Of a stretch of DNA of 64,000 bases, positions 53,975 to 64,000 are shown piece by piece. Both the position numbers and the translations under genes were made by a program. The notes under the pieces were generated by a model. That model searched no databases. It was given only the letters and a program-made list of their open reading frames with translations, and had not been told where the DNA came from. The first letter of the stretch is position 1. Each line of letters begins with the position of its first letter. The stretch is from Ophiobolus disseminans. Lineage: Eukaryota > Ascomycota > Dothideomycetes > Pleosporales > Phaeosphaeriaceae. The stretch covers positions 702,228 through 766,227 of the forward strand of contig MU006223.1 of NCBI GenBank assembly GCA_010093685.1. The letters are read 5' to 3'.

Positions 53975-54576
53975 GGTGAGATGCGTTTTGTGAAGTGGAT
54001 AAGAACGTTTGGTAGAAAAGCTTTGATGTGTAGAAGAGGAGTTGTAGTGATTGGTGGCTGACACTTGGCTGCGTGATCCCATTCGTTTGCGGGACACAAA
54101 ATGTATAAATGCAAAAATGTGGATGTTAATTCCGCTGTTTACGAAAGAAACACAGCACCGCTTACTAAACTCATTTGCGCGCAGCTAAAACCGACGAGGT
54201 TACAACCGAACGGTCCTTCATTCTTTCGGAGTTAAGCTGTGGCCCGAGTTTTCTCTGTTAGGCCTCCAAGGAGCTTCTGAGCTTAGGAGATGTATTACAT
54301 GAATCGAAGAAGACGGGAGCACACACTTTTGCGCTTCATTTAGAATCGTCGGTTAGTAAGGGCCTTTTCAAAGGCTGTGATCAGTAATCCGAGTCTGCGA
54401 CTAGCGGGTTTAGACATTATATGCGCAACAAGGTTTCAAGGCTAGTCTCGCGAGCGAATCGTAACTAAGACACCTAGAAAGTTGTAGTCATATATTGGAT
54501 CAGCTCGATACCTAGGTATCTAGGTATCTATGTCGATTCCTTTTCCATAAGAAGCTTGCGTAAACTTCAACACTTC
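53975..54576. other. Intergenic region with TACCTAGGTA palindrome and short tandem repeat
   Basis: About 0.6 kb. Near 54511-54532 lies TACCTAGGTA followed by repeats of the 8-mer CTAGGTAT. The same palindrome occurs at about 47884. No gene is supported. Confidence 0.5.
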
Positions 54577-55214
54577 TCAAGCCGGACTCGCGTCGAATCT
54601 GTTCACGTCTTCTCCGGGCACGCCTGCAAACCAACTGACGCGATCCTTGATGTAAACCTCTGTCTTTGGTCTCAACTTCGTCTCCGCAAGATTGAAATCA
54701 TCAACAGTGCCCAACCTCAAAAGGCTATGCCCAGGGAACCTTTCCGCGACACGGTACATGAGCGATCCGCAGGTGCTGCAAAAGTAGTTCGTCATGAGTG
54801 TTTTACTGGCAATGGACTGGTTTTGTGAATAGGCCTTGAGCTCAGATTGACCGCGGATGTACTTCAGGTACTTGTCGTTGATGATGAAGGCGGAAGAGAA
54901 CATTGAGGCGGTGAGTTTGCGGCAGTCGGTGCAATTGCAGACGAATGAGTCCACGAGGCCAGGGCCGCTTGTTGGCTACGACGTGTCAGTGAGCAGCTGG
55001 TGGAGAGAATTTTGGATGGAGCACTTACAAAAGCGAGTTGGACAGCGCCGCAGAAACAGGTGGCCGTCGCGTCATCACCTTTGTGCCAGCCATCAGTAGC
55101 CACCCCAGCAACTGGGATATGAGGCTTCGATTTGTCGGAGTCTCGGACGGATACTGTTGGAGCTTTGTCTCCTGAATCTTCCGCCTTCTGAACATGTGAG
55201 CCGTAATCAACCAT
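54577..55214 (-). CDS. GFA (CENP-V/GFA) zinc-domain protein, glutathione-dependent formaldehyde-activating-like
   Basis: Two exons, 55214-55029 and 54975-54577, across a 53-bp intron, give 194 residues. Zinc ligands of the Mss4-like GFA fold are intact: CFCGAVQ (C53, C55), CNCTDCRK (C75, C77, C80) and CSTCGSL (C128, C131). The family includes bacterial glutathione-dependent formaldehyde-activating enzyme, but most fungal members have no proven activity, so the reaction should not be assumed. The N-terminal ~45 residues are polar and unconserved. Confidence 0.9.
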
Positions 55215-56262
55215 TGTGTATGAGATGTGTCAGACACTAAAAGGTGTTGGAGTTGATGTGATGATGGAGCTGGATCAAGGACTCGTTAGTATTATGTTAC
55301 ATACCTGGGTATGTTCTCCTCCATACTAGCGTCCGACCCTCCAATCCGCCCGTGGTCGGGTCTTGGACTCCGGACGAAGATCGACGGAAGTGAATACTGG
55401 CCTATGGCCAAATGTTGGTCGTCCGCTCATTGGCACCCCTGTCGGCCAATATCTGGTGGATGGAGAACACAACACACGTTTTCCTTCCGGACGAGAGATT
55501 GTTGTTTCTATACTCATCTTGCTTGCGCACCAAACACTTTTGTCATTGTGATCCTTAGCATGCGCTTCTTAGTATTTGTAGTTGTAGTGAGCACTCGGAA
55601 AGTGCATAACGGTGCCGAACTTGCGGGAAGGGCGGCCGAACTGATACAGCCACAATTTTGTTATGAACGTCGGCACTGGGTGGCATTCCGAAAAAGTTAT
55701 AGGTCATGGTTGATGAAAATGGGGAAAGCGACAAGATCAAGAACGAGGGCATCGCCAGTACATCGTGAATCGAGAGCCCCACTTAGGGCCTAAAAGACAG
55801 GTTAGCCGATTCGTCACAGTTCCACAGCTGCGGAGTCTAGCCCGCCACGATGCCTCCAATACCATATCTGACAAAGGAACCCATGGTAACGTTGTCGCTT
55901 TTTTTGCGGCGGAGTGATAAGTCACCAATGAGGCTTTCCTCGGCCACTACCTTCTCCTACCCCTATACCGCGTTTCAAATCGGACGAATTTCGACGGTAT
56001 ACGTAATGCGCACCAAGGTACCATGGCGTGTTTGTGAGTGTCCTTGAGTGCTTGAAGACTAATCTAGGAACTGGCAGGATTATTTGTCGTAGTGGATGTG
56101 TGGCTGTCAGGGTTAAGACACGCTTTCCACGTGTGATATCATCGCATCAGGGTTTTGAGGACTTCCAAAACGCGCTACGGTATATAAATCTCTGCCCTCT
56201 GTGCATCGACAGGCATCTCATGACCTTGCTCCGATCCGAATGTTCGATAGCATTTTCCGGCC
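55215..56262. other. Intergenic region between divergent genes
   Basis: About 1.0 kb. A 160-codon plus-strand frame (55311-55793) has no recognisable motif and I do not call it. Confidence 0.45.
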
Positions 56263-57402
56263 ATGAAAGAAGCAATCGTCCACAGCGCCGAAAAGGTCTG
56301 GCTCACAGCACTATATAACTCGTTCCATTCGCTAAACTTTGAAAGGTAGAAATTATAGATTCGCCAATTCCTACACCAGAGTCTGATCAAGTGGTGATTC
56401 GGGTGATAGCTAGCGGGTGCAACCCAAAAGACTGGTACGCAGCACCATGTATTGCTTGCGTCTCATGCTAATAGGCCCTCCAGGAAAGTGGCAGAGCTAT
56501 ACTCAAAAGCCCACAATACAGGTGATGACATTGCTGGTATTGTGCACGCCGTCGGTGCCAATGTCTACGAATTTAAGCCGGGTGATCGTGTTGCCGCCTT
56601 CCACGAGATGATGAAGCCGGGCGGCAGCTTTGCAGAGTACGCCGTGGCGTGGCAGTACATGACGTCTCACATACCAGACAACATCAGCTTCGAGGAGGCT
56701 TCGACTATTCCACTGGCCGGACTGACAGCTGTTATTGGCAACTATGCTCGCCTGGGATTGCCGGAGCCATGGAGGCCTGCGACCGAGAAGATACCGTTCC
56801 TCGTTTATGGTGCAGCGTCGGCTGTGGGTGCATTCGCGATCAAGCTGGCGCGCCTATCGAACATTCATCCCATCATTGGCGTTGCAGGAAGGGGGATCCC
56901 TTTTGCCGAATCGCTGATCGATAAGTCTAAGGGAGACGTCATTCTCGATTACCGCAATGGAAATGAAGCAGTGGTGGCTGGAATTAAAGCTGCTCTCGAA
57001 AAGGCTGCAACTCCGCAAATCTACCACGCTTTTGACGCCGTAGCCGACAATGGAAGCCACAATGACGTGGTCTCTATTCTTGCGCCGGAGGGTCGCGTCA
57101 CCTATGTGTTTCCTCTGGAGCTTACAGCCCCGCCTGGCTTCAGCTATCCCAAGACCTACAAGTCTGCGGAATTCAGCAATGTTGCGGCGGCATATGGCGA
57201 GAACAAAGAGCAGGGGTTTATCTATCTTCGATGGCTGTTTCGGATGGTGATGGAGGGGAAATTTGCGGCGCATCCATATGAGGTTGTTCCAGGCGGTCTT
57301 GCAGGTGTGAGTCAGGCACTACAGAACTTAAAAGCGGGAAAAGCGAGCGCGGTGAAGTATGTGTTCAAGGTACCTGACACAGACGGCGCTGGTCAGAATT
57401 AA
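56263..57402 (+). CDS. Medium-chain dehydrogenase/reductase, enoyl-reductase / quinone-oxidoreductase-like
   Basis: Three exons, 56263-56295, 56346-56434 and 56475-57402, give 349 residues. The N-terminal GroES-like domain reads MKEAIVHSAEKVEI, VIRVIASGCNPKDW and DDIAGIVHAVGANVYEFKPG. The nucleotide-binding domain has YGAASAVGAFAIKLAR (a GxxSxVG-like NADPH loop). The zinc ligands of true alcohol dehydrogenases are absent, which fits the zinc-independent trans-enoyl reductase / quinone oxidoreductase group. LovC-like trans-acting enoyl reductases belong here, but there is no polyketide synthase nearby, so general detoxification or reduction is as likely. Exon 1 is only 33 bp. Confidence 0.87.
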
Positions 57403-57475
57403 AGGGCACAAAGTAAACATACAGACAATCCAGATTTTTGACAGCCCTTCCAAGCCAATTCTCCAATATCGTACT

Positions 57476-60400
57476 CTATAACTTGGCCCACTTCAATAGC
57501 ATGCCTGCTGCAACAACCGGTAAAACACTGACCAACTCACCTAGTCCTGCAAACTCCGGTGGGATACGCGCGTGCACAAACGCGCCAGAAGCGAGCAGGA
57601 TAGCAAACAAATTGTACACAAAGCTCCAGCCAAAGTTGAAAGCAATTCGATGAATTGATTTCCGGCTGACGCTGATGGCGATGAGAATGCCGGACAAGCT
57701 TGGACGCATAAGGACTATATCTGCGGCGGATGCGGCAACGTCGGTGCCTTCGTGCATGTGCACCCCGATGGTGGCCTGCGCAAGAGCAATGGCGTCGTTG
57801 GTCCCATCGCCGCAGAACATGACGATGGGTTCTTTAGCTTTCTTTCCCGGACCGCGAGTGGCGAGGAGGTCCTTGATGTAAGTTTGTTTGTCTGCGGGAG
57901 AGCAGCGAGATCGAACGTTGGTGTCACAAATATTGAGTTGAGATGCAATCGCTCGAACGGCGCCGTCATCGTCGCCGGAGAGAATGTGAACAGAGATGCC
58001 GTCTTGTTGTAATTTGGTGATGGTAGGGAGAGTGTCTTCGCGTAGAGAATCTTCAAGGCCAAACACAGCGGCGAGGGAACCGTTCACTGTGAAGCAAAAC
58101 GCCGTGTAGCCCTCGGAAAGAACAGACGCGACATGAGGGTCGTCCGAAAGATTGAGCCACCTGGAATTACCTGCACGAAGAGTGCGACCTGCGAAATTTG
58201 CCTCGACACCTTTGCCAACCACACTCTTAGGGTCGGACAACGTGGTAGCATTGACATTGCTCGTTTTGAGGAGATTCGCCACGGCAACGGAAACTGGATG
58301 CTTACTGCTTCCAATAAGGCCCAATAGCATACTCTTTGTGCTTGGAGAAGCGTTAGGGTATTGCTCCCGAGCCACGGTGAGCTTTCCTTGAGTCAAGGTA
58401 CCGGTCTTGTCGAAAACAACGTGGGCAGTCTTGTATGCTACCTCGATGGCATCGGCAGATTTGAATATGACGCCTCTCTCAGCGGCAACACCGGTTGCAA
58501 TGACGATAACCATCGGGACTGCAAGACCAATGGCGCAAGGGCAAGACACGACCAGTACGGTTATGGCATATGTAATAGCCTGAATGGTGGCCTCGGATCC
58601 AGACTTGTTTTGAATCGCGACGCCGACGGCGACCCAGATGCAAAAGACAACGATGGTGAGAGAAATGACGACAGGAACAAAGTAGGTCGCTACTTGGTCA
58701 GCAATCTCTTGAATCTTAGGCTTCGACAGCTTTGCTTCGTCCACCATTGAAGCAATCGTGCTAATGGTGTTGTCGCCGGGAATTCGGGTGAGCCGAACGG
58801 TCAGAGCTCCAGACCCATTGATCGACCCTGCAATGACGGGAGAGCCCTTGAATTTCTCAACAGGCCGGGATTCACCAGTGATCATAGATTCGTCGATCTC
58901 GGAGGACCCTGAGAGAACGGTTCCATCGGTTGGTACTTTCGATTCAGGGAAAACTCTGAAAACATCGCCGTACTGGAGTAGCCTCGAGTCAATCTCCTTT
59001 TCCTCATCCTGATCCACGATAGTAGCCGTGGAACTTTGTAGCGAACGGATTGAGATTGACTCAACAGCTTTCTGGCGCGCTAATGCAGCAACATACCGGC
59101 CGACCATGATGAGAGTGACAAGCAACGTGCTGGTCTCGAAGAACTCGCCGGTTGATAACGGTTTATGGGCAACCATATGGCCATAAGCCACGATGGAGAA
59201 TATGTAAGCCGCGCTCGTGCTCAAGACGATGAGTAAATCCATCTCGATTACTCTCGAAAAGACCAAAGCCTTGAGGGCTTTGGGGTAGAAAGGCCCAGCA
59301 ACCACGAATTGGATGATGGTGGCAAAAGCAAGGGATATAGAGCCATAGGTGATCTCTTTGCTTTTCTTGTCCGGAAGTGGAGCCCATGAGAGAACCAGGA
59401 CAGGGATGGTCAGCACGATGGACAAAAGAGTCATATAGCCGACGTGGCGAACATGTCTTGAGCCAGCCTCTAGGTTTGAATCAGCTCGTAGAGGAGCAAG
59501 TGGCATAGATGCGGGCCAGCCCTTTTCAACAAGATCCCGTGCACCGACAACCTTCGCGTCGAAGTCGACCCGGATAATCTTTCGATCCACCATCTTCACC
59601 TCGGTAACGCCTGATGGCCAGTCACCCTTGACAGCATCAATTGGATCGCCCTGGCAAATAAGATCGATACTGGAGCCTTGATTTGTGATGCGCTCGCACT
59701 TGAATTCGGTTGTCCTTTCGAGGTGTTTCATGACCGCATCGGCAGAGATAGTGCCGACATCGAGGTCAAATTCTGCCCGCGAAAGAACCAGGCTAGTCTT
59801 TAGTTTCGTGATTGCGGGAAGTGTTGCTAGTGTGCGAGACAATTTGGTTTCGCACCCAGTGCAAGTCATGCCCGAAATAGTGAGAATCACATGCTCCTTC
59901 CCGGAAAGGCCTGTCTCAAGGTCAACGGTGCGCGAAGGATCGATTTTTATTTCCCTTGTCGTTTGCGTCACTCTATTCTTCGGACTGCAGCAGGCGTCGG
60001 CGCATGATGAGGCAGGGGCTTTTTCAGGAATTATCTCATCGCAGCAAGCATCGGCGCATGATTTGGAAGATATCTCATCATCGCAACAGGCGTCAGCACA
60101 TGATGAGACGGAGGTTTCTTTGGGGGTTTTCGTATTGCAGCAAGCATCAGCGCAGGAGGCAGCCTTAGCAGTGGAAGATCCTTTGCTGGATCTGGGACGC
60201 GGCTTTGCGATAGACCCACATGTGCTTTTCTTAGGTGCACAGCAAGAATCGGCAGAGGCGCAAGAGGCCACGGAAGCACGAGAGCTGGAGTGAGTCTTCT
60301 GCAAAGAGGATCGCCGTGGCGGCACACAGCAGGACTCCTGGCCGAGCGCAAGCAGCGCGGAGCAAATGCAACCCAGGACTTCCAGTCGGGACCGATATCT

Positions 60401-60880
60401 ATTCCAGGTACTGCGGATATGATGTTGACACGGCGTTTTGCTATTTCCGCGAGCGCAGTCTGCGGGTGCATCGCCTGTCTTGATGTCTAAAGTGCCTAGA
60501 TATGCGGAGTCAGTGATAGATTGTAGAGCACGGGAAGACGGAGACCCACTCTCAGTAGCACACTCGCGGAGAGCAAGTCGCTCGATGCAGGAGGAGTCAC
60601 AGCAAGGAGACGATTTTCCTTCGCAGCAGCTAGGGCGCTTCAGGTTCTGGGGCTCGACGTTGACAGGTCTGGAAGAGCAACATCCATCTTCCATAGAGGC
60701 ATCTTTGGCTGAGCCGGCATCGCTTCCATTAGCCCCGGCTTTCGGCTGCGGTTGGCAACAGTCGTCTTCGCAATCAATAGCAGAGCCTCCTTCCTCGACG
60801 GGGACTAATTCCGGAGTCGGTGCGCGTAGGACGGCAGGAAGGGCTTTGGGCGTGGCGCAACATCCAGAGCCGCAGGCCAT
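57476..60880 (-). CDS. P1B-type heavy-metal (Cu/Cd) ATPase, PCA1/CrpA-like, with SCADACC repeats
   Basis: A single exon encodes 1134 residues and the start is the ATG at 60880. The N-terminal ~300 residues are Cys-rich with many CC pairs (GSGCC, DDCC, SPCCDSSC) and four SCADACC units (about 242-248, 260-266, 274-280 and 292-298). An HMA domain follows, with GMTCTGCE (C340, C343). Membrane helices start at about 480. Pump motifs are all present: TGES (668-671), CPC (780-782), DKTGT (824-828), HP (861-862) and GDGTNDA (1024-1030). CPC indicates Cu+ or Cd2+/Zn2+ export. A Cys-rich N-terminus with the chemistry of yeast Pca1 or Aspergillus CrpA suggests copper/cadmium resistance at the plasma membrane. 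The frame is open 51 codons upstream but without an ATG. Confidence 0.94.
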   Translation of the reverse strand: MACGSGCCATPKALPAVLRAPTPELVPVEEGGSAIDCEDDCCQPQPKAGANGSDAGSAKDASMEDGCCSSRPVNVEPQNLKRPSCCEGKSSPCCDSSCIERLALRECATESGSPSSRALQSITDSAYLGTLDIKTGDAPADCARGNSKTPCQHHIRSTWNRYRSRLEVLGCICSALLALGQESCCVPPRRSSLQKTHSSSRASVASCASADSCCAPKKSTCGSIAKPRPRSSKGSSTAKAASCADACCNTKTPKETSVSSCADACCDDEISSKSCADACCDEIIPEKAPASSCADACCSPKNRVTQTTREIKIDPSRTVDLETGLSGKEHVILTISGMTCTGCETKLSRTLATLPAITKLKTSLVLSRAEFDLDVGTISADAVMKHLERTTEFKCERITNQGSSIDLICQGDPIDAVKGDWPSGVTEVKMVDRKIIRVDFDAKVVGARDLVEKGWPASMPLAPLRADSNLEAGSRHVRHVGYMTLLSIVLTIPVLVLSWAPLPDKKSKEITYGSISLAFATIIQFVVAGPFYPKALKALVFSRVIEMDLLIVLSTSAAYIFSIVAYGHMVAHKPLSTGEFFETSTLLVTLIMVGRYVAALARQKAVESISIRSLQSSTATIVDQDEEKEIDSRLLQYGDVFRVFPESKVPTDGTVLSGSSEIDESMITGESRPVEKFKGSPVIAGSINGSGALTVRLTRIPGDNTISTIASMVDEAKLSKPKIQEIADQVATYFVPVVISLTIVVFCIWVAVGVAIQNKSGSEATIQAITYAITVLVVSCPCAIGLAVPMVIVIATGVAAERGVIFKSADAIEVAYKTAHVVFDKTGTLTQGKLTVAREQYPNASPSTKSMLLGLIGSSKHPVSVAVANLLKTSNVNATTLSDPKSVVGKGVEANFAGRTLRAGNSRWLNLSDDPHVASVLSEGYTAFCFTVNGSLAAVFGLEDSLREDTLPTITKLQQDGISVHILSGDDDGAVRAIASQLNICDTNVRSRCSPADKQTYIKDLLATRGPGKKAKEPIVMFCGDGTNDAIALAQATIGVHMHEGTDVAASAADIVLMRPSLSGILIAISVSRKSIHRIAFNFGWSFVYNLFAILLASGAFVHARIPPEFAGLGELVSVLPVVAAGMLLKWAKL
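59987..60157 (-). repeat. SCADACC-encoding repeat array in the heavy-metal ATPase
   Basis: Four copies of a seven-residue unit, SCADACC, are separated by 6-11 variable, mostly polar residues. A diverged fifth unit (SCASADSCC) lies upstream at about residues 207-214. Each unit holds three Cys, so the array offers a dozen thiols directly before the HMA domain. At DNA level the units are similar but not identical, pointing to past internal duplication. Confidence 0.85.
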
Positions 60881-61592
60881 GGTTCGAGTGTGAAGGGAAG
60901 GTCCGAGAGCGTTGAGCACAGAATAAACTCGTGCAGTGCGCTGAGCGGAGGCGCAAACAAAGAGAGCAAAGCAGCGAAGGGGGATTTGAACTGAGCCTAG
61001 AGTGATAGGTAACTGCACATGCGACACGCACACCCGGAACGTCCTGTAGTGGAGATACCGCTTTTTCGAAAAGGTTTATAAGTTAAAGGCTGTGGATTGG
61101 CAAGCGAGGAAACTCATATCTGTTGTTGGGAGTTGCTGCCCTGATAGGTAGGATGCCAAGAACGATATGTTATCGATGCTCAAAGTTGTGCAGGTGCTGT
61201 TTCAGCGCTATACTCGACCTAGCTTAATTGGAGCATCCTCGCGTGTTATCCCATATGCCGATGCGAATTAGTTCAGACAGCAACAACTAGTAGATCGCAG
61301 CATCGATAAATGGTTTGAGACATACGCTTACCTTTCCAGCTTCGAAATAGCGGCACTGAGCTGAACATACTGGATATGTTTATGTTGATATGGGACTGTA
61401 AAGCTACGGTAGTTCTACAGTGCCTTGTAAGAAATGATCGACAACGCGAAATTTGGTAGCGTCTTTTTTTGCCGTACGATAGGATCCAAGACAGAAGATC
61501 TGGAGGATGATGTACTTTTCATAATAGAAGTGGGATGAACGCCGAGTTCTTTTTGCGCAGCAGGTACTCCTGTGGGCGGCAGGGGGTATAAG
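60881..61592. other. Intergenic region
   Basis: About 0.7 kb between the ATPase start and the stop of the sulfotransferase-like gene. It holds the ATPase promoter. No gene is seen. Confidence 0.5.
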
Positions 61593-63128
61593 CTAGACCT
61601 TGATCGCAAATTGCTTCAGGTACTCGTAATTCTCTACGTTCGCGGCGACGGTATCGCGGATTACTGTTGCGGCTTCCTTGCCGTATTTCTCGGTCCATTC
61701 CGCAAACAACTGTTCGTCGCTCTTTGGTGCTTTCTTCTGTTCCATGTGTTAGTACTCCAAATTTGGAGATGGCCGCGGCGTGACTTACGTGCGTCCGAGC
61801 CCTCAGCTCCGTACTATCCAATGCATCCTCGTGGAAGCCCTTCCACTTCTCAAACGCCTCCTTGGCAATCGCCTGGTCCTCCTCGGTGTTCCAGATCAGC
61901 ATCTCAGGCTCCCACTTGATGCCCGTGGTCTCACAAAATGCTTTGATGGTGCCGGACGGGTTGTCCAACAGATCGTCTGCATCGATGACACAGATCTCAA
62001 CGCCATCACCATTGCCGTTGGTGCTACCGTTGGCTTCATCAGGTCGGCCAGCGAACTTGGGTCCGATCTGACCTTCGCTACGAAGGTAGTCGAAGAGGCG
62101 GCGCAGCTCGTCGTAGCCAGCCTCGTCGGGGCGGAAGTTGTAGAAGCCGGTCAGTTTGTCGAGCGGCGGGATCGTGCAACGGTAGTAGCTAGGGATACTG
62201 TACTTAGGGTGGCGGATGAGGAAAGTGAAGTGGTAGGTTTTGAGCAGGTCAGAGGGGATGACAGTTGGGTTGTTCGGCTCGCCTCGGGTGTCGTATGGGT
62301 ATGGTGGCCCATTTGATTTCCGAGTCTGGACAGGCGAGAGCTGTGTGGTGTCTGTTCCAACGCCACGGCGGTAGTTGGCCAGAGAAGGGGCTACAGTTGC
62401 GGGCTTGCCGTTGGGTGGTACCCAGTATTGTGCCATGTCTTTGATGAAAGCACGTTTGCCCTGTAAAGTGTGAGTTCATACTCTCCAATGTTTCGAGTAT
62501 TTCGTCTGAGTCGAGCAAAGTAGAATCATAGCTGTTACACCCGGTCACGATCATGTGCGAGCTACCAAGGGATGCGACGCAAGGATGCTCGACGATCTCG
62601 ATCTGGATCGTATCGCAGATGCAACGAGAACTTTTGCGCAAAATTAATGTGTCGAATAGCAATGCTACCCACTTGCGCGATGGAGCCACAGATAAACGTC
62701 AACCGTGGGGGAGGTGCACGCGACAGAGTGTCGCCAATGAGAGAACGGGGCAGTCGGAGACTGATGATTGGCCACTCTCAGCGTAGCAGAATGTAACAGC
62801 AAAAATTAGAGAAGTCTTTGCACGAACCTCTGAGTTTTCTCTAGCGATCATGTCGAATATGGTCCGGTAGGTGCTTTCTGAGTAGCCGCTCTCTTTCCTA
62901 GCTTCTGGGTCATTCTCGTAACGCTCGGCAATACGCTCAGGGCCGAAGTAGTAGGCATCGCCGAAGGGCTCGTGTACGCATTGGAGCGTTTTGTGTCGTG
63001 TCATGAAGACCTTGAGCTTGTCAGCTTCTCGCCATCCATCAATGGCAATGTGGTGGTGTTCGTACCCGTTCGAAGGCCGTCGAGCAGGCCCTCGGATGAG
63101 TAGCCACGAAGATGGGCTTTTGCGACAT
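61593..63128 (-). CDS. Sulfotransferase-like P-loop NTPase-fold protein
   Basis: Four exons, 63128-63066, 63010-62828, 62460-61789 and 61736-61593, give 353 residues. The N-terminal FVATHPRACSTAFER is the PAPS 5'-phosphosulfate loop (HPRxxST) of the sulfotransferase superfamily. CVHEPFGDAYYFGPER, FTFLIRHPKYSIPSYY (a 3'-phosphate-binding RxPxxxxxS-like motif) and the C-terminal YEYLKQFAIKV are found in fungal proteins usually annotated as P-loop NTPase or sulfotransferase-like. The sulfate acceptor is unknown and activity is unproven. The second intron is 367 bp, far longer than every other intron in the window. Junctions around it keep phase, but an additional small exon inside cannot be excluded. 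Confidence 0.8.
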
Positions 63129-64000
63129 GATGTCGTCGTATGTGCGATGAATTCTACTATCGAAGGATCTTTGTTCCAAGTATCCTGGCGGAAGTGTTGG
63201 AGAAAGGGGGAGATGGCTCTGGTGTTTCTCAAACCAAGCGCGCAAGTGCTCTTTAAAAACACTGGGCCCAGCGCAAATATTTATAGCAACTCAGGACCGA
63301 ACACCAGACGGCTGGTCCACAATTCCTGTTGGGATCTCCCGAAATGCGATTTCACATTCGCTGCTAGTAGCGGACCTAGAACGGCGTTGAAAGGTTGGCA
63401 CCGCTGCTACGCGGCAACACCAGACAGACCAAGCGAACGTGGCGCGTGGGAGTCGCGATTGCCCGCCTGGGCGCACTTATTGCCGTGCGCCTGAACAAGT
63501 GGGATACACTGCAGTCGCTGTCCCTCATCTTCCTGAAGCGTAGCCACACCACTTGGGACGATTCGCCCTATGATGTCACGGCAATCGGCAAGGACCCTTT
63601 AGTGGGACGCTAGCTCTTTGCGTCTGCCGCTTGCGATTGCCCGACGGAACATCGCACGCTAATACCTTTCATCCTCAAAACCTCGTTCGCCTCTCACCGT
63701 TTGGCACGGTATATTCGCGCAATCTGGACTCTGACATGCATCAGCCGACTGATCTTGGAAAGCACGACATCGTGTGGCTCAGTTGCGACGTGGAAAGTGA
63801 GGCGAGTACGATACCACGACGCAGAAAGGACGGAATGTTTTTGCATTGGTGGATTCAGGAACCCCCAACCTCGGCGGTACCTCTATACAATCTGCGAAAT
63901 AATCTACATGTATTGTGGTGTTAGGAAACTACAAGATGTGAAGAATCCGCATTCAAGATGATCTACGATAGGTGAACTGCTGTGGCTGTTACCCACTGTG
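63129..64000. other. Right-hand end of window, no gene called
   Basis: About 0.87 kb upstream of the sulfotransferase-like gene. Short plus-strand frames (for example 63631-63924) have no recognisable family. A gene that begins beyond the window cannot be excluded. Confidence 0.45.

Noticed and set aside
55311..55793. 160-codon plus-strand frame between the GFA and MDR genes
   Set aside because: No motif, unusual Trp/Arg-rich composition, and an overlapping minus-strand frame.
56263..57402. Naming the MDR gene as a LovC-type polyketide enoyl reductase
   Set aside because: The fold fits, but there is no synthase partner in the window, so only the superfamily level is supported.
1..64000. CRISPR arrays, prokaryotic operons, integrases or viral genomes
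   Set aside because: No regularly spaced direct repeats or prokaryotic-style gene packing. Spliceosomal introns throughout show nuclear fungal DNA.

Overview
The window is 64 kb of nuclear DNA from a filamentous ascomycete (Pezizomycotina). The evidence is protein-coding genes split by many ~45-65 bp GT-AG introns (several with CTAAC-like branch sites), an intron-bearing tRNA-Gly, a QDE-1-type RNA-dependent RNA polymerase, a fungal-rhodopsin-domain membrane protein, a Fig1 protein, a DUF1770/Atg43 protein and a Bni4-type protein. Dothideomycetes is my best guess for the class, but the sequence alone does not prove it. Gene models below were built by hand, by matching donor/acceptor sites and reading phase across introns.

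Layout. 1-3.1 kb: 3' end of a Gtr2/RagC-type GTPase, a membrane-anchored cytochrome-b5-like (MAPR) protein and ribosomal protein eS25. 4.4-6.8 kb: a Bni4-like PP1-targeting scaffold. 6.8-10.7 kb: nearly 4 kb with no gene I can support. 10.7-21.8 kb: aquaporin, tRNA-Gly(GCC), a PhyH-type dioxygenase, a rhodopsin-domain membrane protein, a cytochrome P450 and an unusual multipass membrane protein with an AT-hook. 22-31.4 kb: mostly housekeeping and RNA-silencing genes (SWC5, RdRP, TCTP, SUR2). 32-43 kb: more accessory, with a repeat-tailed unknown protein, a secreted HEMMH metallopeptidase-like gene whose start codon is followed by a stop, an unknown protein, Fig1-like, Atg43-like, calcineurin B and a decayed alpha/beta hydrolase. 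43.6-47.6 kb: RDH54/RAD54B and a zinc-knuckle/coiled-coil protein. 47.6-50.3 kb: gene-poor, with tRNA relics. 50.3-57.4 kb: a four-TM protein, a small secreted cysteine protein, a DUF4267 protein, a GFA-domain protein and an enoyl-reductase-type MDR. 57.5-63.1 kb: a PCA1/CrpA-like P1B heavy-metal ATPase with SCADACC repeats, and a sulfotransferase-like P-loop protein.

I see no operon-like or biosynthetic cluster. The P450, dioxygenase and MDR are scattered among unrelated genes and there is no backbone synthase. Functional neighbours worth noting are the divergent Atg43-like/calcineurin B pair, with the Fig1-like Ca2+/fusion gene next to it, and the divergent TCTP/SUR2 and AT-hook membrane protein/SWC5 pairs. 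Two accessory genes carry lesions in the CpA-to-TpA (or complementary TpG-to-TpA) context typical of repeat-induced point mutation. I found no clear new multi-gene system. The most novel items are the zinc-knuckle/coiled-coil gene, the AT-hook membrane protein, the SCADACC ATPase N-terminus, the broken metallopeptidase start and the truncated tRNA copies.
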